A DNA stretch of 5,597 nucleotides from CAYGAG01 sp964347765 (GTDB lineage Archaea > Thermoproteota > Bathyarchaeia > Bathyarchaeales > Bathycorpusculaceae): the NCBI GenBank assembly GCA_964347765.1, contig CAYGAG010000101.1:1-5597 (forward strand). The letters are read 5' to 3'. Each line of letters begins with the position of its first letter. The stretch's first letter is position 1. Of the stretch, positions 1 to 4,409 are shown piece after piece. A program made the position numbers and the translations under genes. The notes below the pieces were generated by a model. It ran no database searches. It saw nothing but the letters and a program-made list of their open reading frames with translations, and was not told where the DNA came from.

Positions 1-36
1 TCTCGGCTTTTCTTCTTCGTCATTTCTTGAACTCAT
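1..36 (-). CDS. Possible 5' end of a minus-strand gene (partial)
   Basis: An ATG at 36-34 opens a minus-strand frame of 12 codons that stays open to the window edge and reads MSSRNDEEEKPR, a charged, soluble-looking N-terminus. A TATA-like CTTAAATC (minus strand, about 71-78) lies roughly 38 bases before the ATG, a suitable place for an archaeal promoter with a short leader. Twelve codons prove little. The divergent arrangement with the gene at 123 and the promoter-like element are the main support. Function cannot be judged. Confidence 0.3.
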   Translation of the reverse strand, partial: MSSRNDEEEKPR

Positions 37-90
37 TTCAACATGCCGCCAAGTCAATCTAACCAGACAAGATTTAAGCCTTGTTCAATC

Positions 91-98
91 CTTATATG
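91..98 (+). promoter_or_regulatory. TATA box for the gene at 123
   Basis: CTTATATG is a good archaeal TATA element. Its centre is about 28 bases before the ATG at 123, so transcription should begin at or just before that codon, giving a leaderless or nearly leaderless mRNA. This spacing is the main reason for choosing 123 over the upstream TTG (81) or ATG (96), since the ATG at 96 lies inside the TATA element itself. Confidence 0.45.
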
Positions 99-122
99 TG
101 TCAGCCAATAGAGCGCGCGCAG

Positions 123-587
123 ATGGTAAAATTGGAAAACATAATTGAAGTCATAGAAGGGTTGACAGGAAACACAACAGACACCATCTACGATTTATTC
201 TTTGCCGAAAAAAGGGTGATAGCAGCCATCGTGCTCCATCACTCTGACCTAACTGAAATGTATAAGAAGCCGAATCCACTATCCTTTCTCTTTGGAGGAG
301 GGGTTGAATCCAGAAGAGTCAGGATGCGATCAACAAAGTTAATAGACGAAAGGAGACGAGCTTTCAAAAATAAGACCCTTAATGAGATTTTAGGTATGCA
401 CAGAGCAAACATGCAAATAGACTATGAAAACACAATCTCTGCGACTATAAAAAAGGGTCTTCTGACAACTTCGTTGGAATTTGAAGTTCAAAAACATCCC
501 AAAAAGAAAATAAAATTCTCACTCAAAAAGAGCCAAATCGCTGAAGTTGAAAGAGTGATAAGTAAAATTCTTCCAATGAAGTCTTGA
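123..587 (+). CDS. Uncharacterised protein, possible PH-like fold
   Basis: This encodes 154 residues with no signal peptide or membrane segment, so it is probably cytoplasmic. I cannot name the family. A hydrophobic strand follows a charged turn (FFAEKRVIAAIVLHH, residues 26-40). A Gly-rich stretch (FLFGGG, 55-60) leads to a basic region rich in Arg (64-80, including DERRR). The C-terminal third (residues 104-150) reads as two strands, a turn (KHPKKK) and a final amphipathic helix. This order of strands closed by a helix recalls bacterial/archaeal PH-like domains, where a segment such as ATIKKGLLTTSLEF would be paired strands; that is inference from pattern only. The frame extends upstream to TTG 81 and ATG 96, but the TATA box at 91-98 favours 123. 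The gene stands alone, convergent with the minus-strand operon that ends at 669. Confidence 0.75.
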   Translation: MVKLENIIEVIEGLTGNTTDTIYDLFFAEKRVIAAIVLHHSDLTEMYKKPNPLSFLFGGGVESRRVRMRSTKLIDERRRAFKNKTLNEILGMHRANMQIDYENTISATIKKGLLTTSLEFEVQKHPKKKIKFSLKKSQIAEVERVISKILPMKS

Positions 588-591
588 AGAT

Positions 592-623
592 GCTCGCAAG
601 CGAAGCGAGCGGAGCGGGCGAGC
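592..623. terminator. GC-rich hairpin between convergent genes
   Basis: GCTCGC (592-597) and GCGAGC (605-610) form a 6-bp stem with a 7-base loop, five bases after the stop of the upstream gene. A second GCGAGC (618-623) could pair with the same left arm, giving two alternative stems. The stretch is built from repeated GCGA/GAGCG units. Its position between two convergent stop codons fits a role in transcription ending or mRNA 3'-end protection. Archaeal termination relies mainly on T-runs, and none follows closely on the plus strand, so the role is uncertain. Confidence 0.35.
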
Positions 624-646
624 GCAATATTTCGGAGAGGGAGATT

Positions 647-680
647 AAAATCTAATCCCAAACCCAAATTAGTCTTGGGT
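647..680 (-). terminator. Hairpin plus T-run at the end of the minus-strand operon
   Basis: ACCCAA (662-667) and TTGGGT (675-680) form a 6-bp stem with a 7-base loop that spans the stop codon of the minus-strand gene ending at 669. On the minus strand a TTTT run (opposite 647-650) follows about 11 bases later. Together with the GC-rich hairpin further on, this is the likely 3' end of the two-gene minus-strand transcript. Confidence 0.35.
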
Positions 681-1169
681 GACTCTGGCACACTCTAGTA
701 GTTTGGGACAACCAAAGCATTCGTCCGGAATATGTTTGGTCTTCAACACGCCTCCTAAATGTCCAAATTCATGCTCACAGTGTTTGAATTTAGTTTCTCC
801 GAATAGGTAGAAGGCCTTCATGCTGTCTTTGCTTTTTTTGGGGTCGTTTTGATTTGTGGGGTTTTTTACAGTAGAAATCTTAGGAGTCTTTTTGTTTTGC
901 TCAGTCGATGAGAACAACCCTTTTTCAAGGTTTTGTCTTGGTATTCGTTGTCTCAAGCCTATTCCAAGAAAGTTCAGACCCAACAGCAAAGATGAAATCG
1001 AGGTGAGAATCGCCGCACCTACAAAAAGTGCCAGCATGAACTGATTGGCAAACACAATTGTTGTTGTCCATTGGCCAGAAGAAAGAAAGCCTGACGAAAT
1101 GAGAAAAAGCCATAGTGCAAAGCAACCAAAGAATAGGGTGTACAATATTTTTCGCTGCCTAGGAGTCAT
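669..1169 (-). CDS. Two-helix membrane protein with a C-terminal Cys/His-rich motif
   Basis: This encodes 166 residues. Two hydrophobic segments (about 8-31 and 36-70) are joined by a short Gly/Ser/Trp turn, so the protein is a membrane hairpin. A polar, Lys/Asn-rich linker follows (about 78-117). The C-terminal domain is compact and cysteine-rich: C131-E-H133-EFGHL, then IPDE-C151-FG-C154-PKLLE-C160. The CxH...CxxCPxxxxC pattern suggests a metal-binding or redox knuckle. I recall FGxL...CxxCPK tails in other uncharacterised archaeal proteins but cannot name a family. It starts at an ATG 13 bases after the stop of the gene at 1183-1677, with GGAAGG four bases before the ATG, so the two are very probably co-transcribed. 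It may serve the secreted partner, for example as a membrane anchor, sensor or processing factor; that is inference from context alone. Confidence 0.75.
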   Translation of the reverse strand: MTPRQRKILYTLFFGCFALWLFLISSGFLSSGQWTTTIVFANQFMLALFVGAAILTSISSLLLGLNFLGIGLRQRIPRQNLEKGLFSSTEQNKKTPKISTVKNPTNQNDPKKSKDSMKAFYLFGETKFKHCEHEFGHLGGVLKTKHIPDECFGCPKLLECARVTQD

Positions 1170-1182
1170 CTTTCCTTCCGCA

Positions 1183-1677
1183 CTATGAGCTTTCTGCAGT
1201 AACCACTATCGTTGCTGAAGTTGCTTGGTTTGAACTAACGGATTTGGCTGTAGTGGTAATTTCAAAGTCGAATGTCCACGATCCAGCTATGTCCAAGGTG
1301 ACGGCGGCGGGGTCAGGGGTCGCGATGGTCATTGTAGCGACAGTATCTCCAACAGAGTGGCTTGAGCCTCCTGGAACAGTGGCACACTTCACGGTTATCG
1401 TGTAAGTCGTGTAATAGGTGCCCAGACTGTCTAGGTCGCTATTAAAGTACAGGTAAACGTTGTTTTTGGCTGTTGTTGTGCTTACCACGTTTCCCAAAGC
1501 GGGTACTTCAGTTTTGGTGTAACTTTTTGTTTCTTGCTCTTCAATGTTGCCCAGTGCGGCGCTGTTCAGATTTAGGGTTGCAACGTCTTGGATTGTTTGG
1601 TTGACTGTTTGCGTCGCCGATTCATAAACAAAGGCTGAAACGGTAATAATCATTAGACTTAGCAGAACGAAGAACAC
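1183..1677 (-). CDS. Small secreted beta-rich protein with TQTVNQTI motif, possible filament subunit
   Basis: This is called from the GTG at 1677 (164 residues). The true start is probably about 12 codons upstream, because the open frame continues through IEVEINRRKVLG, which supplies the basic n-region expected before the hydrophobic core. The core (FFVLLSLMIITVSAFVY) ends in VSA, a plausible signal peptidase I site. Next comes YESATQTVNQTI, then ATLNLNSAALGNIEE, and then alternating Thr/Val-rich strands to the C-terminus (YLYF, YTITVKC, VATMTIA, VTLDI, WTFDFEIT, ATIVVTA), which indicate a beta-sandwich. One cysteine (C98) and no catalytic signature are visible. An exported subunit with an exposed N-terminal strand after cleavage is reminiscent of TasA/camelysin and archaeal bundling-pilus proteins; that is inference from layout, not a proven homology. 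It is first in the operon with the membrane protein ending at 669 and divergent from the LamG protein, whose N-terminus is similar. Confidence 0.8.
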   Translation of the reverse strand: MFFVLLSLMIITVSAFVYESATQTVNQTIQDVATLNLNSAALGNIEEQETKSYTKTEVPALGNVVSTTTAKNNVYLYFNSDLDSLGTYYTTYTITVKCATVPGGSSHSVGDTVATMTIATPDPAAVTLDIAGSWTFDFEITTTAKSVSSNQATSATIVVTAESS

Positions 1678-1721
1678 GCCCAGTACTTTCCGTCTATTAA
1701 TTTCTACTTCTATTTCTTTGT

Positions 1722-1727
1722 CCCTCC
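1722..1727 (-). promoter_or_regulatory. Shine-Dalgarno site pointing to an upstream non-standard start
   Basis: On the minus strand GGAGGG lies 8 bases before an in-frame ATA codon (1713-1711) and 44 bases before the GTG at 1677. The spacing is ideal for the ATA and useless for the GTG. Starting at the ATA would give MEVEINRRKVLG plus the called protein (176 residues), restoring a normal signal-peptide n-region. An in-frame ATT at 1701-1699 is a less likely alternative. A TAG at 1746-1744 limits the frame. Confidence 0.45.
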
Positions 1728-1768
1728 AATTTAGCTGGCCAATCTAAGTACTGCAAGAACATTGCTCA

Positions 1769-1794
1769 ATAATGTTTTATGAAAACATAATGTT
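1769..1794. promoter_or_regulatory. Palindrome and direct repeat in the divergent promoter region
   Basis: ATGTTTT (1772-1778) and AAAACAT (1782-1788) are perfect 7-bp inverted arms around ATG. ATAATGTT also occurs twice in direct orientation (1769-1776 and 1787-1794), 18 bases apart. The structure lies between the start of the minus-strand secreted protein and the TATA box of the plus-strand LamG gene, where a regulator could act on both. The minus-strand reading CATAAAAC inside the palindrome could itself be the TATA box for the minus-strand operon. Confidence 0.4.
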
Positions 1795-1805
1795 GATCTG
1801 CAATT

Positions 1806-1813
1806 CATATATC
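1806..1813 (+). promoter_or_regulatory. TATA box for the LamG surface protein
   Basis: CATATATC is followed by an A-rich stretch, and its centre is about 36 bases before the ATG at 1846. With archaeal TATA-to-start spacing, transcription would begin near 1835, leaving a leader of roughly 10 bases. No Shine-Dalgarno sequence is seen before the ATG. Confidence 0.5.
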
Positions 1814-1845
1814 TAAAATACTGATTGCATCCCAATCCGTTTGTG

Positions 1846-3630
1846 ATGAATAAAGCAGTCAAGGCGTTGTGTCTATTCCTAACCTCGAGTTTCTTGGTTT
1901 CAGGCTTAGCATTGGCTATCATATACGAAACACAAACAAACGTGGTAACTCAAACACTCATCAATTCCATGTGGCTCGATGGGTGGGACAAACGCGTCAA
2001 ACTCACAATCGATCACAATGACATCAATGAGAACCTGACAGATTTTCCCACTCTGATTTATTTGGGGAATTCCTCTGGGTGCAACAATGATGACGTTACT
2101 TTCATTTTTGACGAATTACAAAGTGATACCAACCGAAGAAAGATAGCTGTAACAACCAAAGACAATACTCAATGTTATGTTGAGATCGAAAAGTGGAATG
2201 ACGCCAATGAACAGGCTTGGTTGTGGGTCAGAGTGCCAAACATAAGCAGCGTCGTAAACACGAATCTTTATTTGTATTACAGCAGGAGTCAGGCTGACAA
2301 CACGAACTATGTGGGTAACACAGGTTCTACCGCAGCGCAACAAGTTTGGGATGTCAACTATGTGGGAGTATGGCATCTAAACGAAACAGTAGGCGGATCC
2401 GGCGCCATCAAAGATTCAACGTCAAACAATAACCATGGAACCGACTACGGCAGTCCAACTCTAGGAGCGAACGGCCTTGCTGGCAACGCGATCGATTTCG
2501 ATGGCACCGATGACTACATAAGCATTCCGAATTCTGCAAGCCTACAATTAGTTGACAACTTGACTATAGAGGCATGGACCAGATTGGACGCATTCGGATC
2601 AGGTTCCGACGTAGACATAATTCTGCGAAAGGGCGAAGCAAATCCAAACGATTATCAACTTGCCGTTCATAACCAAATGCTTTCACTGATGATAGAAGAA
2701 AACGATGATCAAGGGCTTCATAGTAACAGCAGCCTGACTGCAAATAACTGGTATGGCGTGACAGGAACGTGGAACGGAGCAACGCGAAAAGTCTATCTAA
2801 ACGGTTCAGAGCAAGGCTCGGCCTCCAAAACTGGAAACATAGTCCCGGACACACGCGCCATATACATCGGGGGAAGAAGCACCACTGACCTTTCAAACGG
2901 AGTAATTGATGAAGTACGTGCCTCCAACATTTCAAGAACCGCCTCGTGGACAAAGGCAAGCTACGAAAGTGCCAGAGATGACTTGATAGATTTTGGATTC
3001 GAGGATATCCAAAACAGGTATTCGCTGGATGCCACTGGAGGGTACATGATTGTTGGAACCGGAACACCGAACTGGGGTTCAGTTTCGGGCACAATTTCAT
3101 TCTGGATCAAATGGGACGTGGTCGGCAACAGGCCATGGGGACAACATGGCAATATGGAGCTCAGGTTTTCAGGCAGCAACCTCATTCTAGACTGGGGAGG
3201 AGATGCTTCCCTCACAAGCAGCACCAGCTTCATCCCTGACAAATGGTACTTCCTAGCAATTGTCTGGAACGAGGGTACAGACCGGCTATACTTATATGTT
3301 GGAGACCAAAACAGCACCCCCGTTCTAGATGCTGCGAATAACAATTGGATGTCTGCTGTATCAACTGTTGGAGTCATACAGAATAACTTTCTAGCATCGA
3401 GAGGTGGTGTGAACCCTACAGATGGACATGGGGACGATCTGCGCTATTGGAATGTCGATAGATCTTTGACAGCGATACAAGGTGATTACAAGCTTGAACT
3501 GACAGGCTTAGAACCCAATCTTCAATCTTATTATAGACTAAACAGCAATTTTGACGATTCTGGATCCAGCAACAATGACGGAACAGGCTCTGGAAGCTAC
3601 TCATTTTCTACAGACGTATCCTTCAGCTAG
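1846..3630 (+). CDS. Exported DUF2341-LamG surface protein
   Basis: This encodes 594 residues from the ATG at 1846; in-frame TTG 1825 and GTG 1843 are less likely given the TATA box at 1806. Residues 1-24 form a signal peptide or anchor (MNKAVK, then a hydrophobic core ending in LALA, a possible signal peptidase I site). IIYETQTNVVTQTL follows. Residues about 45-150 fit DUF2341 (DGWDKRVKLTID, LTDFPTLIYL, AWLWVRVP, NLYLYY). A first LamG/concanavalin-like jelly roll spans about 170-388, with the hallmarks GVWHLNE, DSTSNNNHGT, AIDFDGTDDYISIP, LTIEAW and GVIDEVRASN. A second spans about 393-560 (GTISFWIKW, WYFLAIVWN, DDLRYWN), ending in YYRLNSNFDDSGSSNNDGT. LamG domains commonly bind glycans, so adhesion or polysaccharide binding at the cell surface is likely. 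Many N-x-S/T sequons suit a glycosylated exported protein. No C-terminal anchor is seen. It is divergent from the small secreted protein, whose N-terminus it resembles. Confidence 0.9.
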   Translation: MNKAVKALCLFLTSSFLVSGLALAIIYETQTNVVTQTLINSMWLDGWDKRVKLTIDHNDINENLTDFPTLIYLGNSSGCNNDDVTFIFDELQSDTNRRKIAVTTKDNTQCYVEIEKWNDANEQAWLWVRVPNISSVVNTNLYLYYSRSQADNTNYVGNTGSTAAQQVWDVNYVGVWHLNETVGGSGAIKDSTSNNNHGTDYGSPTLGANGLAGNAIDFDGTDDYISIPNSASLQLVDNLTIEAWTRLDAFGSGSDVDIILRKGEANPNDYQLAVHNQMLSLMIEENDDQGLHSNSSLTANNWYGVTGTWNGATRKVYLNGSEQGSASKTGNIVPDTRAIYIGGRSTTDLSNGVIDEVRASNISRTASWTKASYESARDDLIDFGFEDIQNRYSLDATGGYMIVGTGTPNWGSVSGTISFWIKWDVVGNRPWGQHGNMELRFSGSNLILDWGGDASLTSSTSFIPDKWYFLAIVWNEGTDRLYLYVGDQNSTPVLDAANNNWMSAVSTVGVIQNNFLASRGGVNPTDGHGDDLRYWNVDRSLTAIQGDYKLELTGLEPNLQSYYRLNSNFDDSGSSNNDGTGSGSYSFSTDVSFS

Positions 3631-3734
3631 GTCTCACACACTGACAATCAAGCTAGCTGGAGCTGTCATAGTGAAAGCGTGATCTATCAAAAATCTGAAC
3701 AGTCTTCGTAGCCAGTTAGACCACTTCAAGGCTT

Positions 3735-3757
3735 GTTTTCCCTTGGGATCAGTTTTT
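3735..3757 (+). terminator. T-rich terminator after the LamG gene
   Basis: TTTT (3735-3738) and TTTTT (3753-3757) lie 105-127 bases after the stop codon at 3630. Archaeal RNA polymerase commonly stops at such runs without a stable hairpin. These are the clearest T-runs in the gap before the convergent gene that ends at 3830. Confidence 0.3.
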
Positions 3758-3793
3758 CTAGGGCTTGAAAATATTGCAGGATTTATTGCCTTT

Positions 3794-3822
3794 GGCGCGC
3801 GCGCAAGCTTCTTGAGCTTCGC
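3794..3822. other. Alternating GC tract with adjoining hairpin between convergent genes
   Basis: GGCGCGCGCGC (3794-3804) is an alternating purine-pyrimidine tract of the Z-DNA-prone type. Its last bases run into a hairpin: GCG and AAGCT (3801-3803, 3805-3809) pair with AGCTT and CGC (3815-3822) around a TCTTG loop, with one bulged C. It lies 8 bases beyond the stop of the minus-strand gene at 3830. It could act in ending or stabilising that transcript. The same 11-mer recurs at 5541-5551. Confidence 0.35.
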
Positions 3823-3829
3823 ATCTTGG

Positions 3830-4153
3830 TTACTCGACAGCGGTCCATACATCGGTTGATACTGAAGCGGCATCAATGAGCGGCATCCATTCTGCCATAA
3901 GCTTTTTGGCTTCTTCATTCTTTTCCATTCTCTTGTTAAGCTTTTCAAGGTCTGCGAGACTATCATACTCCACCAGCCAAACGTACATGCCACTGACGCC
4001 GCCAAACATTTGAGTGTACTCCCCCACCAACCTCATCTCTTTGAACATTTCTGCGTTGTCTTTCATGAACTTGTGAAACTTCTGCATCAACTTTTTGTGT
4101 TCCGCTTGCTTTTCAGGTTTGACCATCCACTTATCAACCGTCAGAATTGTCAC
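3830..4153 (-). CDS. NIPSNAP/ABM-like dimeric alpha/beta-barrel protein
   Basis: This encodes 107 residues, close to the usual length of single-domain ferredoxin-like alpha/beta-barrel proteins. The order of elements fits that fold. Strand 1 (TILTVDKWMVKP) leads into a long amphipathic, Lys/Met-rich helix (about 14-40). Then come a strand (MRLVGEYTQMFGG) and a strand with the diagnostic YVWLVEYDSLADLEKL turn into helix 2. The C-terminal segment carries Trp residues (AEWMPLID, DVWTAVE). Such proteins act as homodimers; members include NIPSNAP proteins, antibiotic-biosynthesis monooxygenase-like proteins and stress-related small proteins, and no catalytic residue here singles one out. The GTG start at 4153 is fixed by GGAGGTGA nine bases upstream. 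It has its own promoter-like region with an inverted repeat, so it is probably transcribed alone and under control. The exact function is unknown. Confidence 0.8.
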   Translation of the reverse strand: MTILTVDKWMVKPEKQAEHKKLMQKFHKFMKDNAEMFKEMRLVGEYTQMFGGVSGMYVWLVEYDSLADLEKLNKRMEKNEEAKKLMAEWMPLIDAASVSTDVWTAVE

Positions 4154-4162
4154 CTTCTTCTC

Positions 4163-4170
4163 TCACCTCC
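4163..4170 (-). promoter_or_regulatory. Full-length Shine-Dalgarno site for the NIPSNAP-like gene
   Basis: On the minus strand GGAGGTGA is an eight-base match to the 16S rRNA 3' end (anti-SD UCACCUCC), nine bases before the GTG start. It predicts strong translation from a leadered mRNA and fixes the start codon. It contrasts with other genes here that show a weak site or none. Confidence 0.7.
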
Positions 4171-4200
4171 TTCTGCCTGGTAAGATAGTAGTTCTCCATG

Positions 4201-4227
4201 TTTCGTTATAAGACTTCATAAACGAAA
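4201..4227. promoter_or_regulatory. Inverted repeat enclosing the promoter of the NIPSNAP-like gene
   Basis: TTTCGTT (4201-4207) and AACGAAA (4221-4227) are perfect 7-bp inverted arms whose centres are 20 bases apart, about two helical turns. A minus-strand TATA-like CTTATAA (4206-4212) overlaps the left arm. Transcription would begin near 4183, leaving a leader that holds the Shine-Dalgarno site. A dimeric regulator bound here would compete with TBP, so repression is the simplest reading. Confidence 0.45.
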
Positions 4228-4267
4228 TCGCATCGACTTCGGGCGCATAGAAAGCGCAAGTGACACT

Positions 4268-4272
4268 AAAAA
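4268..4272 (-). terminator. T-run after repeat copy 1
   Basis: On the minus strand TTTTT follows the T-arm-like hairpin of repeat copy 1 by about 30 bases, and lies about 140 bases beyond the stop of the acetyltransferase gene. It is the first good candidate stop site for that transcript before the promoter of the next minus-strand gene. Confidence 0.4.
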
Positions 4273-4302
4273 GTGGGGAGGGTTCGCTGAAAGAGTGCGG
4301 GG

Positions 4303-4330
4303 TGGGATTTGAACCCAACCAACCAACCAA
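4303..4330 (-). repeat. 28-bp direct repeat, copy 1: T-arm-like hairpin with (GGTT)n run
   Basis: This is identical over 28 bases to 5446-5473, in the same orientation. On the minus strand it starts with a run of TTGG units (GGTTGGTTGGTTGGG, 4328-4314) and ends in TGGG-TTCAAAT-CCCA (4317-4303), a 4-bp stem with the 7-base loop of a tRNA T-arm. GGTTCAAATCC within it is a perfect B-box. Next come CCCCGCAC and, 30 bases on, a T-run. No matching 5' acceptor strand or good D-arm and anticodon arm is found on the minus strand before it, so it is not a recognisable whole tRNA. It lies 80-107 bases beyond the acetyltransferase stop codon. Confidence 0.75.
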
Positions 4331-4409
4331 CACTCATAACAACGTTAGGCTGTTTCATCAACCACTCTACACGCATGTGTTTCTCAAGACTGCTGCAATA
4401 TGCCAGAAA

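Noticed and set aside
81..122. Upstream starts (TTG 81, ATG 96) for the first plus-strand gene
   Set aside because: The best TATA element (91-98) lies inside this stretch and points to transcription starting at about 118-123, so the ATG at 123 fits better.
2564..3100. Minus-strand open frames of 138-178 codons opposite the LamG gene
   Set aside because: They are the reverse of a protein with clear DUF2341 and LamG hallmarks; their sequences are Cys/Arg/Leu-rich and low in sense, typical of shadow frames.
3634..4005. A 123-codon minus-strand open frame through the gap after the LamG gene, reading LARAPKAINPAIF... and overlapping the NIPSNAP-like gene
   Set aside because: About half of it lies antisense-free but out of frame inside a well-supported gene, it lacks a start signal of its own, and 65 open codons outside that gene are within chance. 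A decayed gene remnant cannot be wholly excluded.
4297..4385. A tRNA gene on the minus strand ending in the T-arm-like hairpin of repeat copy 1
   Set aside because: The B-box is perfect and ATGCGTG upstream could pair at 5 of 7 positions with CCCGCAC, but the D-arm is poor, no 5-bp anticodon stem with a 7-base loop forms, the fifth T-stem pair is a mismatch, and the (GGTT)n run takes the place of the variable loop. Copy 2 fails the same tests.
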